DNA of 64,000 bases from contig CM068368.1 in assembly GCA_034769895.1 (NCBI GenBank), positions 338,915,076 to 338,979,075 of the forward strand, in the 5' to 3' direction. The translations under genes were made by a program, and so were the position numbers. Each line of letters opens with the position of its first letter. Within the stretch, counting starts at the first letter, position 1. Positions 51,117 to 61,585 of the stretch are shown piece by piece. The notes below the pieces were generated by a model. The model saw nothing but the letters and a program-made list of their open reading frames with translations, was not told where the DNA came from and did no database searches. This DNA comes from Magicicada septendecula (Eukaryota; Arthropoda; Insecta; Hemiptera; Cicadidae).

Positions 51117-53813
51117 TTATGGCGGGTCATCAAGAAGCGCCCGAGGGCGCTTGACCCGAATGGGCGGTGGTGGTTCTGATGCACTGATGGTTCGTAGGTA
51201 CGGGAAGGTGGAGGTCGAGGCTTTAGCAAAGAGAGTTAGAGCCAGCGACCGGACAAAGGAAGTCAAGGTAGGAACACGGAGACCCCTTCGAATCACGTCG
51301 TTCCTTACAAACCAAGGGGACCCCGTCAAGGATCGGAGTGTTCGGGACTGGAAAGCTTCCAGCCTACATCTGTTGGTGGTGGATAAAAGAGACCACCAGG
51401 CGGGTGCCGCATAGGTCAATACAGACCTGAGAAATAGTAGATAGATGGTAAGTTTCGTGCGCATGGCCAGGCGGCTGCGACACGAGAGGAAAGGAGATAA
51501 TTTGGCTCGGACGCCGCGAGCCTTGGCAAGGGTTTCCGTCACGTGGGCGTTGAAGCAAAGGCGACGATCTAGCCGAACGCCTAAATACTTCACCGATTCT
51601 TTGTAGGCGATGGGTCTCCCTGCTAGGGAGAGGGGCTGGCATCGGGAGATGGACTTACGGGTGAAGCAGATCGCCTCGGATTTCTCCGTGTTGATCGTCA
51701 CCCGCCATTTCCGTAGCCAGTCCGGAAGCTGGTTCAACTGACGCTGCAGCTTTGTACTCGCAAAGCGCGGGGACAGGGAGCTGCAGTGATACATAGCATC
51801 GTCAGCGAACAAAGACAACGTGACTCCGGGCAAGACAGGCAGGTCGTTCGTGTACACAAGGTACAGAACGGGGCCGAGGACAGATCCCTGAGGTACGCCG
51901 GCGGCGACGGGTCGAACTGTAGAACAGGACCCGTCGACGCTCACCCTGAAGGTTCGGTCGCTGAGATACGACCGGAGGAAAAACACTATGGTCGATGGTA
52001 GAGGGGAATTGGCAAGTTTGAAGAGAAGACCTTCGTGCCAGACTTTATCGAAGGCCTTGCTCACGTCCAACAGTACGGCGGCCGTAGCCGCGCGCCTGTT
52101 GGTGGCGTCTGACAAGTGCGTAACAACGCGGACCAATTGAAGCGTGGTCGAGTGCTCTCTGCGAAACCCGAACTGTTCGCTGCGGATGAACCCATCTAGC
52201 AGCGGCGAGATGCGAGCCAGCAGGAGACGCTCGAACACCTTCGAGATGACTGGCAAGAGAGAGATTGGACGATAGCTTTCAGGAAGCATGCGCGGCTTGC
52301 GAGGCTTCGGAATCATTACGATGTTGGCTGATTTCCACAGGCGGGGAAAGTACTGTAGCCGGAGACAGGAGTTAAACAGCTCAAGAACGAGGTCAACGCC
52401 TGAGGCCGGGAGATTTTGTAGAGCAGCGGCCCCGATCCGGTCAGGACCGGGGGCGCGACGGCGATTTAGTCGGCAGATAGATGAAACTAGTTCATCCCTG
52501 TCGAACGGGAGGGCTGGGAGTTCGGGAGGGCGTGAAAAATGTCCAGATAGGAAGTCACGGACTTCTGCCGAGTGGGCAGGGTCCGAGACGCCTTGATGAA
52601 CAGTAAATTGCACCTCCATGCAGTCGGCGAAGACCTCGGCCTTGCCTTCTGATGAAGATACAACGCCGTTCGGAGTTTCAAGTGGGTTGCGAGTTCTCTT
52701 CTCGCGGGTCAGTCTACTCGCCGCTCTCCAGACGGAGGCGTGGTCGACTTCAAGAGACTCAAGGTATGAGTCCCATCGATCAGAGTTTACGTCCCGCAGT
52801 AGCTGCTGAACGTAAAGAGACTGGGCCTGAAAGCGCCTTTTGACGCCGGGATCACGGGTTCTTTGCCATCTGCGGCGGAGATTGCGCCGGAGCCAGATGG
52901 CGTGGAGTACTTCCGCAGGTAAGGCCGATTTACGATGGTTCACCTCGAGAGTATATGTGTGTCGATCCATGACACCTTGGACCAACTCCTGAAGATGAGT
53001 GGCTCGGAGATCCAAATCGTCACAAGTGACGATCGGGTCCGCGGGGAGTGATGGTAACCGCCGTGAGAGCTCATCATGGTAGGAGCGCCAGTTGACTCTC
53101 CTAACAATCTGAGCGGGAGGTCGGGGTGAGGCCGACAGCTCACGGGCAGTTATAAAAAGGGGATTGTGATCGGATGAGAGATCCGACACTGACGAGACCT
53201 GGATGTGATGGGTCACGTCCTTGGCTATGACAATGTCAAGGACGTCCGGTCGATGACCGGAAAAGGGGAAGTGAGTAGGGTCTTCTGGGCCGATGACTTG
53301 AAGTACCGGGTCGTCGGAGACGAACCGATACAGAGATTTTCCGTAGGCGTTGGCTACTCTGCTGTTCCAGGAGGGATGCTTGGCATTTAAGTCACCGGCT
53401 ACAATGGTTGGTAGGGGATGATCGAGGAGAGCGTCCCACTCCTCGGGCGGTGGAGGTAGCCGCAGGCCGGGCCGGAGATACGCCGCAACAACGCGCAACT
53501 CCGATCCGCCAGCGTCTATCGCCACCGCACAACCTTCGACAAGAGATGTATCTAAAGGGGGTAGTGGCCTGTGGGATATCCGCCTGTGGACTAAGACGGC
53601 TGTCCCCCCCGAGGGGCGACAGCCAGGCCGTTGGGGACGATCCTGACGAAAACAGATGTAAGATGGCAGGTTGAAGGTATGGTAGCGAGCCAGATGAGTC
53701 TCGCAAAGGAGGACGACATCAGCGTCGTACTCCGTTACGAAAGTCATCAGTTCAGATCGTCGAGGGACTACCCCATGGGCATTCCACGCAACGATCCTAA
53801 GACTCCTAGCCAT
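51117..53813 (-). CDS. Jockey-type LINE ORF2: endonuclease and reverse transcriptase
   Basis: 898 aa, uninterrupted. It nicks target DNA and copies the element RNA at the nick. The N-terminal apurinic-type endonuclease (about residues 1-225) shows N11, E38 (CETHL), D141 and N143 (GDLNAKH) and SDH at 214-216, all catalytic positions of the exonuclease-endonuclease-phosphatase fold. RT occupies about 470-760, with ESYRPISLLPVISKVFERLL, QFGFRREHSTTLQL, LLDVSKAFDKVWHEGL, VPQGSVLGPVLY and FADDAMY (D671, D672). A C-terminal arm follows with the AWW region. The start ATG overlaps the ORF1 stop by eight bases (ATGGCTAG), suggesting coupled termination and reinitiation. The motif wording is that of the Jockey clade. 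No defect was seen. Confidence 0.93.
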   Translation of the reverse strand: MARSLRIVAWNAHGVVPRRSELMTFVTEYDADVVLLCETHLARYHTFNLPSYICFRQDRPQRPGCRPSGGTAVLVHRRISHRPLPPLDTSLVEGCAVAIDAGGSELRVVAAYLRPGLRLPPPPEEWDALLDHPLPTIVAGDLNAKHPSWNSRVANAYGKSLYRFVSDDPVLQVIGPEDPTHFPFSGHRPDVLDIVIAKDVTHHIQVSSVSDLSSDHNPLFITARELSASPRPPAQIVRRVNWRSYHDELSRRLPSLPADPIVTCDDLDLRATHLQELVQGVMDRHTYTLEVNHRKSALPAEVLHAIWLRRNLRRRWQRTRDPGVKRRFQAQSLYVQQLLRDVNSDRWDSYLESLEVDHASVWRAASRLTREKRTRNPLETPNGVVSSSEGKAEVFADCMEVQFTVHQGVSDPAHSAEVRDFLSGHFSRPPELPALPFDRDELVSSICRLNRRRAPGPDRIGAAALQNLPASGVDLVLELFNSCLRLQYFPRLWKSANIVMIPKPRKPRMLPESYRPISLLPVISKVFERLLLARISPLLDGFIRSEQFGFRREHSTTLQLVRVVTHLSDATNRRAATAAVLLDVSKAFDKVWHEGLLFKLANSPLPSTIVFFLRSYLSDRTFRVSVDGSCSTVRPVAAGVPQGSVLGPVLYLVYTNDLPVLPGVTLSLFADDAMYHCSSLSPRFASTKLQRQLNQLPDWLRKWRVTINTEKSEAICFTRKSISRCQPLSLAGRPIAYKESVKYLGVRLDRRLCFNAHVTETLAKARGVRAKLSPFLSCRSRLAMRTKLTIYLLFLRSVLTYAAPAWWSLLSTTNRCRLEAFQSRTLRSLTGSPWFVRNDVIRRGLRVPTLTSFVRSLALTLFAKASTSTFPYLRTISASEPPPPIRVKRPRALLDDPP

Positions 53814-55389
53814 TCAAATGAAGAAGAGGAAAGAGGGTAGACAGTGATTGAAACACCAGGGCAAGAACCGTGGTTGTATCTGGAGCAGACCTGATGTTGT
53901 GTACCAAAGTTTCAGCCCAGGCAGTCAGGGGGTCCACCGGGGCCCGGGAAGATTCCCGAGATTCCGGAAGACGGACCTGGCTGGCCTCGGCCGGTGTTGC
54001 AGATGGCGCAGGGCTCGGGGACGGACGTGGGGTCTGCTCAGTTGGGAGCTTAGGTTGATGGCGGGGGGCGGGCGGGGCCCGCTGAGGTTTTACAGGCAAG
54101 GCCTGTGGAACTTGTCGCTGACGGCGACGAGTGCGCTTCTGTTTGGAGCTCCGAGGAGCGGAAGGTGGGACTGATGTAGCGGCCACAGCCGCGTATGAAG
54201 GACCGGGCGCTCCGGCAGGCGCCGGGACAGAAGGGACTGCAGGCGGCGCCGAAACGTCGACTGCAGGCGGAACTGGGGCCCTGGGAGCAGCCGGAACTGC
54301 TGCCGGGGGCTGAGATGATGCTCCGGAGAGAGGTGGGAAGGCCTCTCTGCGGTTAGGGAGGGGACCTGCAACACGGCCTGCCTGCGCGCCAGGGCGAGCA
54401 GGAGTCCGCTGCAGCTTCATGGCTGATATAAAGTCCCTACATCCTCTATAACTAGCCGGATGGTCCCCGCCGCAGTTGCAGCAAATGGCCGTGAACCCCG
54501 TCTTGGGCTTATCACACCCACGATGAGGTTCAGTACACCGCACGCAACGCGGAGGGTGATTATAGAACAAGCTGGAGTGGCCAAACCTCTGACAGTTAAA
54601 ACACTGCGAGGGGCCTGGCCGCGGGTCAAAAGTACGGACTTGCACCCGAAGGTGCAGGAAGTTTTGGAGGCCATAAACCTCCTCGAACTGGCCTACTTTG
54701 AGTAGTTTCACGAGGAAACTATTCACAGGACGGCGATCTTCCCCCTTGCCAGCATGCAGTACACTTACCGCCGTCGGCGAATAGCCTAAAGCGACAAGCT
54801 CCTGCCTGATGGTATCGGGGGCGGTCCAGGAAGGAAGTCCGGAGATAACAACTTTAATTTCGCGCTCTGAAGGAAGCGCGAAAGTATGGAAGGAGATCTT
54901 CCGATCGGTAAGAAACTGTTGGACCGATCGGAAGTCCGGGACTGTTGTGGCCGCAATTCGAAGCGAGGAGCCTTGGCACCTGGCCTCGAGTTTGGCCGAA
55001 GGAAGCAGATTCTGGAGGGAACGAAGAATTTCCCTATAATTGCGATTGTCGGGAATGACAATCGGAGGAATTTTAGGCTTGGGCACAGATTGAGAGGGAG
55101 ACTGAGTCGGTTGGCTGGCGCTGTTACCGGGACTAGATACCCGATGCGTAGCAGCGGCCGGTGGCGGGCTGGCGACCAATTTTCGCTTGCGTTTGGCAGA
55201 CTTGCCCTCCACAAGCGAAAATTCACCTTCCCCCGTCCCCACACTACACATCGACGCACAATCACTTTCACTTTCACTATCACTGATTGTATGGGAAGGT
55301 AACGGGGTAGAACGAGGACCAGTACCGCAGGTTTCCATTAAGGTTACCAGCGGTGCCGGCAAAGGAACGGAAGTTGCGTTCGACGCCAT
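53806..55389 (-). CDS. Jockey-type LINE ORF1: gag-like nucleic-acid-binding protein
   Basis: 527 aa, starting at ATGGCGTCG (55389). Such proteins coat LINE RNA. The N terminus is rich in Ser, Glu and Asp. A conserved gag-like region lies around residues 110-255. Zinc knuckles span about 263-325, and the last 200 residues are Pro/Ala-rich and basic, ending in a hydrophobic LVFQSLSTLFPLLHL segment. The first knuckle reads CFNCQRFGHSSLFY (C263, C266, H271, Y276), so the final Cys is replaced by Tyr (TAT at 54564-54562). The next knuckles, with CVRC and CCNCGGDHPASYRGC, look complete. The frame is otherwise open, overlapping ORF2 by eight bases. Confidence 0.9.
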   Translation of the reverse strand: MASNATSVPLPAPLVTLMETCGTGPRSTPLPSHTISDSESESDCASMCSVGTGEGEFSLVEGKSAKRKRKLVASPPPAAATHRVSSPGNSASQPTQSPSQSVPKPKIPPIVIPDNRNYREILRSLQNLLPSAKLEARCQGSSLRIAATTVPDFRSVQQFLTDRKISFHTFALPSEREIKVVISGLPSWTAPDTIRQELVALGYSPTAVSVLHAGKGEDRRPVNSFLVKLLKVGQFEEVYGLQNFLHLRVQVRTFDPRPGPSQCFNCQRFGHSSLFYNHPPRCVRCTEPHRGCDKPKTGFTAICCNCGGDHPASYRGCRDFISAMKLQRTPARPGAQAGRVAGPLPNRREAFPPLSGASSQPPAAVPAAPRAPVPPAVDVSAPPAVPSVPAPAGAPGPSYAAVAATSVPPSAPRSSKQKRTRRRQRQVPQALPVKPQRAPPAPRHQPKLPTEQTPRPSPSPAPSATPAEASQVRLPESRESSRAPVDPLTAWAETLVHNIRSAPDTTTVLALVFQSLSTLFPLLHLNG

Positions 55390-55701
55390 CTCGGGATTAA
55401 CCGAAATGAACGTCGAAGACGCAAAAAAGGGCTAGGATAGAGTAACTTTCACCAGCACTGAATCACTACACTGACAGACAAAGAACACGAACACCAGACG
55501 CGCACTGCACACGAATCACAAAAACACACGCGCACGACACAATACACTGATAAAATGATGCACAATGATAAAGATGAACACAGAAGAAGATATGGTGAAG
55601 AAATCACTTTGATAGAATTACAAACAACGGTAAAATTCACTGGCAAAATTGCCATACAAAGTGACGCAGCCTACCCTGGCAACAGCTCTAGGTAGACTCA
55701 C
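55390..55701 (-). other. 5' UTR / internal promoter region of the Jockey-type LINE
   Basis: About 310 bp between the 5' target duplication and the ORF1 start. On the minus strand the element begins GTGAGTCTACC, with TCAGTG words further in. Jockey-type LINEs carry an internal promoter here. That is known for the family and is not shown by this sequence alone. Confidence 0.6.
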
Positions 55702-55714
55702 CAAAATTGTCTGC

Positions 55715-56007
55715 CGGCCCGGGTTTTATTAACTAACCGGGATCGCTGATTGACTCGCTCCGAATGCTGATGCTGGATTGGCTCGCTGTGTCCACCGCTG
55801 GTACCGGAGAGCAGATGTTCGCATACCCCTGCCGTCACAACTCCACTGGGTCTTGAATGCTTTCCGGTAGCCAGCCTACTGCTCTTCTCCAGATGTTGTG
55901 GAGGTGTCTGTTGGGCGCCATGATGATTGGTGTGCCGGCTGGTAGCTCGCTGGCGTGGCTGGATCTCGCATCCGCAAGATGATCGTCGCCCCACGTTGGG
56001 CGCCACT
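55715..56007 (-). other. interior of the TRIM-like element with primer-binding site
   Basis: The primer-binding-type sequence TGGCGCCCAACGTGGGGC lies at 55988-56005 on the minus strand, directly inside the right LTR. The rest of this 293-bp piece is GC-rich with no gag-like frame. A 102-codon open frame across it begins inside the primer-binding site and has no domain. Confidence 0.72.
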
Positions 56008-56371
56008 TGTCACCGGACAAAAGGCTTGCCGCATGACAAATGGCGCCAATCGTACACTCTAGTTATTTTGGTGGCCCTAAAAAGGACCTGGTGGCGAGAA
56101 AGTTGATGTTGGTAGTGCCGCGCTGAGATGTTCGGCGGCTGCGCCCGCTGATCGTGGCGTACTACAGTCCTCCTCTTCTTTCGGCACCGGTTGTAGAGTC
56201 GGCTGCCGGCCCAGCGAAATCCATCGCTGGCGCGGAACTAGAGGGCGAAGACGCAAGAACGGCGGCGGTTCTATTCTTCGGCCGTTCCTTCCGGCTGACT
56301 CCGCCTCGACGTCGTCCGAGAGAGGAGAGGAGATGAAGTGCATCCGATGGCGTGGCGATGAAGTGTGTGCA
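56008..56371 (-). repeat. 5' LTR of TRIM-like element
   Basis: 364 bp, direct repeat of 50313-50676. It ends next to the primer-binding site on its left side. The minus-strand start TGCACACACTTC abuts AT-rich flanking DNA at 56372. Confidence 0.85.
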
Positions 56372-59300
56372 AAATGTCTAAAGCGCGAGCAACAACGAAT
56401 CTTTTTGATTCGCATTATTTTTAAAGGTAAACTAAATCTAGCAAGATTTTCTAACTTGCTGATGAGAAATCTATACCCGTTAATATTATGTTTGAACATA
56501 AGGATTAAAATTCCAACTAGGAAATAGGTCTATAAGTGCTGATGTCAAAACGTTTATATTTGTAATAATACTTTAAAATACCTTATAATGAAGGATTTAC
56601 AGTCAGAACGTCTCCTTGGTAAAGTACTACATTTTCAGCCACCTGTAACCGCTTACAATAAAATAAGACAAATGATTACGCTTAGGTACTTTATTGATAA
56701 TCGTGTTACATTAAACACACACAGACACACACACACACACACACACAAACAGTATAATTTGTTGGATATAACACATTCAATGCTTTCCCGGCCTACTTAC
56801 ATTTTACCAGACGTTAAAGGAGTGTATGTAAACAAAAGTCTACATAAATTTTCAACAATTATTTGTTCTAACCTATCTCTGTATTCTGCGAAGTAACACG
56901 TAAGCAAGAGACCCATCATATGACCAAAATAAACATTGGTAAGTGCGTAAAATAGCCTAGTTTCTGCATACCAAATGTATCTAAGTGAATCTTCTAAGAG
57001 TGATTGGAAATCAAGGCGACAACCGAATTCTTATACAAAAACGCTGAAACCAATTCATCGATATGCAACCAGTCGTGTAGCTATCTCATTGGATGTTTAC
57101 TACAGACCCGGTTATAAACGTCACTGTTTCTCATATACATACGGTTATTCTTTAAGTCGGAAAGAATTTTGTGGGAACTACCATAAGTGAAAAACGTCTG
57201 TGGATTCGGACCAGTAGCCGCGAGCAAGTGACGTTTGGAACATTATAAAATGGCAGCAGTACTTTAAAAAAAATGTTCTTTCCCCGATGACAGACCGATG
57301 ACGAGGTTGTTCATCCTCGTTCCCAGCAGTTATCTTTATTAGCCGTTGCTATAAAACGTTTAATAGTTTTAGTTAACTTGTTGTAAAATACATCTAGTCA
57401 ACTTAACGATTATAAGTTGATTTCATCACGTTAAATAATATTTCTTATCGCTCTAAAAATCCGGTCAAACGACATTGTCTTTCCGGACAGTTGGTTGTCA
57501 ATATAGAACACATCATGAATCATTATTCTGCGCGGCTTGTAGTATAACAATTCTCGTTATGTAGCTGAACCCATTTTGGCCTTCCGGAATCACTTTTACC
57601 TAATCACTTCCTAGCTTCGGAACTTGTCTGTTACCCAAGTTAGTTCCGTACATTTGCATTCATTATTTTCATTATTGTGTAACGTCTCTGACTGTCGTTA
57701 CTGTTTGTAAAATAACAGACTTTGAACTCAGAGAATCTTATTGATATACACACGAGTATATCTTTGATATACACACGAGTATGTCAGAAATATGAGAAAA
57801 AGGATTAAAATTAAATTTTAAAACAATGGACAAGGATGAAATATTACATATTCACCAAACGTCTGTTACCGTGAAGGCGTGGTTTTTTAATAGAGTTTTT
57901 TAAATGTATGTATATAACACAATGACTTATGAAAACAGTATTTAAAACAATCTAGGCTAGAATAAAGGGTAAGAGACAAAGGGGATAAGGATATCCTAGA
58001 AACTCAGGGGTAGACCAAGTCGTTATCGCCCCAATATGTAGAGAAAATAAACTACGACAGTATTGATATTTGATTTACCCATAACATAGTCATCTAGCCA
58101 GACACACCATGGCCGATAGTAGACATACAGTATAGGTAGAGAGTAGGTTGTGGAACTCGTCCGACGAGTATAATACGTAATCGAGGAGGCACGGCACGGA
58201 GGAGAGGTAAGATATGTTGGCTTTCTCTTTGGGACGCGGGTGAAATGCTTCCATCAGGTGAAAGTAAGTGTAGCCATTTGTCTTGCTTACACACACGTAA
58301 ACACAACGAAGTGTATTATACGCAAAAGCATTCTTCGGTTAAATTTTGCCAAACGTTCTGTGCCCGTGTTTCCACGATAACAAAACTAAAAGTTCTATTC
58401 ATTGTCTCATGCATTGTAAAATAAAATGACCGAGCCGGATTAATTTTCTTGTAAAGTTCTTTATGCCGATAAAAAAAAACAGAAAACTGTAACAAATAGC
58501 CAGTAATGAGTGTTTACATTCTTGAGAACGAGCATTCAGGAGATCTAAAGTATATTTGCTACAATTACTGAGGCAAAGCAAATGGAACAATTTATTGTAA
58601 GACAGACTGTTTCTTTCAAAACAAATAGTTTATTCATTTAAAAGAAATTTATAATGACAGTTTGGCCTGACTGCCAATGGAATGAGTAGCTGATTTAATA
58701 ATCAGAACACTGTACACAAAAAGAAGATGAATATAATAAGTTGTACAAATAGAAAAACAATACAAATGACAACTTAATGGCGGAGCAGATACAGTCTTCA
58801 GAATTTAATACAGAAAAAATCTTTACCTGTAGAAGGCGATTAAATTCAATAATTTTGGGAAGAAGTAGGCAATTGTTGCCTGTATGTGTTTGTCTAAAGT
58901 CTGACAAATTTGAACCAGTGTGGCAACCGACTCACTTCAGTCGTCTCATTCATACACTGCTGTGGTAAAGAAACAAAGAAACACTACGACACATTCCTAT
59001 GGCTGTGATTAGACTGAGGCACGCAGTTATCTCTTGTATATTCACCGAGATATTCACCTTAGAACTGGCTTAGAGATACTCACCGATTTAGGACTGTTTA
59101 GGTCGGTGAATATCGAGCTGCTGACACTATAGTGAAGACTATAACCCTGCGACGCACGAATAGGATCATGTCACTACTCTTGAATTTTTTGGATTTTGGC
59201 TCTGGCAGTTGTGACCGACCAATGTTGTTGGTTTCATAGCACCGTGATGTTAGTTGTATTTAATACTGCCACAGTTTTGAATCTGACCGTACAGCATAGT

Positions 59301-61585
59301 GATGATGATGAGATTAAAAAGTAAAAAATTTAGCCATTCCTAAGGGATAACTTATTGTATGCAGAAACAGTTACATGTATGTTTCGTGTTAAGAGGAAAG
59401 TTGTATAATTACCGTCTATTATTAATAGTCTGTGTTTAACATTTAATGTGTTGAGCTGAACGAATTCCAACTTGTCAGCTTATAAAGAATTGTTGTTTGT
59501 CATGATTTCGTGATTAAAAAAGAAAGACAGTAGACAGAGAGATGTGTCGAGATATACCGACATCACGTTTATGGGAGTGTACGCTTGCCAACGGAGCGAT
59601 TTAGAATCACAACCCCTCGGAGAGCTGTTGGGGCGTTTACCCAAACAGCGAACTAAACCGCCCTCAACTTACCAGCTGAAAATGCCGCGTATCCGTTAGT
59701 TACTATAGTTTCAGAATCCGATTGGACGTGTTGAAAGCAATTCGTCGGCTAGCGATTCAGACCGACAACACAAAGTACTGCGCTGATACTTAAACAATCT
59801 GTCAGTGTCAGCAGAATCAATTAAAAGAAGTAAACAGTCTTACCAATGGTGAAGGTTTACTTACATACATAGTCTGTTACATAGTCTTATTGTAAAATTA
59901 TGTGTTCATTATAAAATTTTGTGTAAGTCATTCAGAGGTCGAATGTAACACAACATTCACTTACAACAGTCGATTAAATCTGTGAATTGACTTTCCAGGT
60001 TGTTAACGTTCGGCAATTTTGATCTCTCGTAACTGACTAAAATATATGTACATTTCGCCTAAATAGTGGACAGTCCGCACTTTATATAGAAACCTTGCAA
60101 GTCATATATGAAACTCGGTATGTCTCAGACATGAAGGCGGAACAGCCCGAAGCTACTATAATCCTTGAAAACAACACATATTATAAATAACTCCATCCTG
60201 TATTTAAGGGTGTTATTTAACCGACACTTTTGATTAATTTGTGTTTGTATACAACAGAAGAGTATATGAAATTTCCAAAACGTTTCGATCGTATTCACTG
60301 AATCTAAAGTAATTTTAGCAGTTGTTAGCTGTTATCTGAGAGAGAAGGACTAGTGCACGCTCACATGTTTTTGTGCATCAAAATAGCAATTAGTGATCTT
60401 ATTAGTGGGTTTTAAATAAAATCGTAATACTAAAATATGTAAAATTATGTTTGTTTTCTCGACGGAAAGAACACCACAGTAACTTACGGTTTAACAGAAC
60501 TTAAACTTGTAAATTCTGTGTTTAATCAGGTGACTTATTAGCTTTATTCTAGACGAAAATGGAGAAGACAAAATACTGTATTCCTCATTGTGTCTTGTTG
60601 TTGGCTGCTTTTCTTATAACTTTCACTTCTCGTTGAAGTCGTCAGTGACAGTTAAGTCGAGACACTGATAGTTATGGTAGCTATGTCAAACAATAAATAC
60701 CAAATTCAAAACAGTGTTGCAACTAGGAATATAACCTATTTGATTTGCGGTTGTGTTGTCCTGTTGTCTAGTTTTCGGATAGTCACTTTGTTGTGGTGAA
60801 AACATGTTTAAAGGACAATTCTAAATGTAGAAATTACATCTACAATATGTGAACGTGAGTAATTGTAAATAATAACACGTATATGAAGAAACTTAACATG
60901 GCAGGGATGAAGTCCTTAATGTGAATAAAACGGAAGAAGCATTGCCGAAATAAATATTACATTATCTGCTACAGAACAAATGAAGTAACAAGTAACGATA
61001 AACGTGACAGATTCTAAAAGCGCTCAACTACACACTAACGCCTAGCCTAGGATAGAAGAGAGTAAGACGACAAACGGAGATGGAAAGGAAGAAGTATAAA
61101 GTTTAACCTTTTTTGACAGAAGTGTGATAAACTGTAAATCTTTGTCTAAAGGAGGCAGAAATATGTCAAGGACACTTTCGTTGCAAAACTTCTATAATAT
61201 TTCTTGTAGTGTGTTTTAATTTCTTAGTTGGTGTTATAGTAGGAGCTTGAATATTTTAATGGATAAATAAAATAAATTGAACGTATGTTTCACTGGCAAA
61301 GTGTCTCCAGTAAAGAATACTGACTGCTTAAATTACGCAATTTGTTACTTCTGAAAACGTGAACTAAAAAAGTAAAATTTTATGTTTGCAAAAAATTCAC
61401 TCATTTGAGTAATTAATGGCACATACCTCGGTTTCATCTAGTTTCGTAAGAGTGGATCGCAGTCGCCAGTCGCATTGTGACAAAAAATCAAATCATTACG
61501 TCGAAGCCGAGCCAATACTATTCCGTTAATGCGAAGTGAATCCAACTTCTTTGTTGCCGTTCAGCGATCCATGTCAGTTACTTAA
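56372..61585. other. no gene seen; small repeats
   Basis: AT-rich DNA with a CA tract (56716-56748) and a 23-bp tandem duplication (57741-57786, TTGATATACACACGAGTAT twice). A pair of inverted 10-mers TATTCACCGA/TCGGTGAATA lies at 59039-59048 and 59103-59112. A moderately GC-rich patch at 59560-59780 could be a regulatory or exon-bearing segment, but no coding frame or motif supports that. Confidence 0.4.

Larger units (their letters stand above)
50688..55701 (-). mobile_element. full-length Jockey-type LINE with 13-bp target-site duplication
   Basis: A two-ORF non-LTR retrotransposon of about 5.0 kb reading leftwards: 5' UTR (55390-55701), ORF1, ORF2 and 3' UTR (50688-51116). The 13-mer CAAAATTGTCTGC occurs at both boundaries (50675-50687 and 55702-55714), fixing the ends and showing insertion at the junction between LTR and interior of the host TRIM-like element. 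The 3' end is not a plain poly(A): on the minus strand it finishes CATAATGCAAT. Both ORFs are open, so this is the one element in the window that looks structurally complete. It is markedly GC-richer than the neighbouring DNA. Confidence 0.92.
50313..56371 (-). mobile_element. miniature LTR retrotransposon (TRIM-like) split by a LINE insertion
   Basis: Two 364-bp direct repeats (50313-50676 and 56008-56371), about 97% identical, begin TG and end CA. On the minus strand the right repeat is followed after two bases by TGGCGCCCAACGTGGGGC, a primer-binding-site type sequence of LTR retrotransposons. Removing the LINE (50688-55701) and one copy of its target duplication leaves an internal region of only about 304 bp with no gag or pol. 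The original element was therefore about 1,032 bp: LTR, short leader-like interior, LTR. No convincing purine tract precedes the left LTR, and no target-site duplication flanks the unit (CACTT versus AAATG), so it may have formed by recombination or be old. Confidence 0.75.

Noticed and set aside
55698..56006. 102-codon minus-strand frame as a gag of the TRIM-like element
   Set aside because: Its start is inside the primer-binding site and there is no gag or zinc-knuckle motif.
50313..56371. Interpretation as one LTR retrotransposon encoding an endonuclease/RT
   Set aside because: The 13-bp target duplications at 50675-50687 and 55702-55714 and the Jockey-type ORFs show a LINE insertion inside a gene-less LTR unit.
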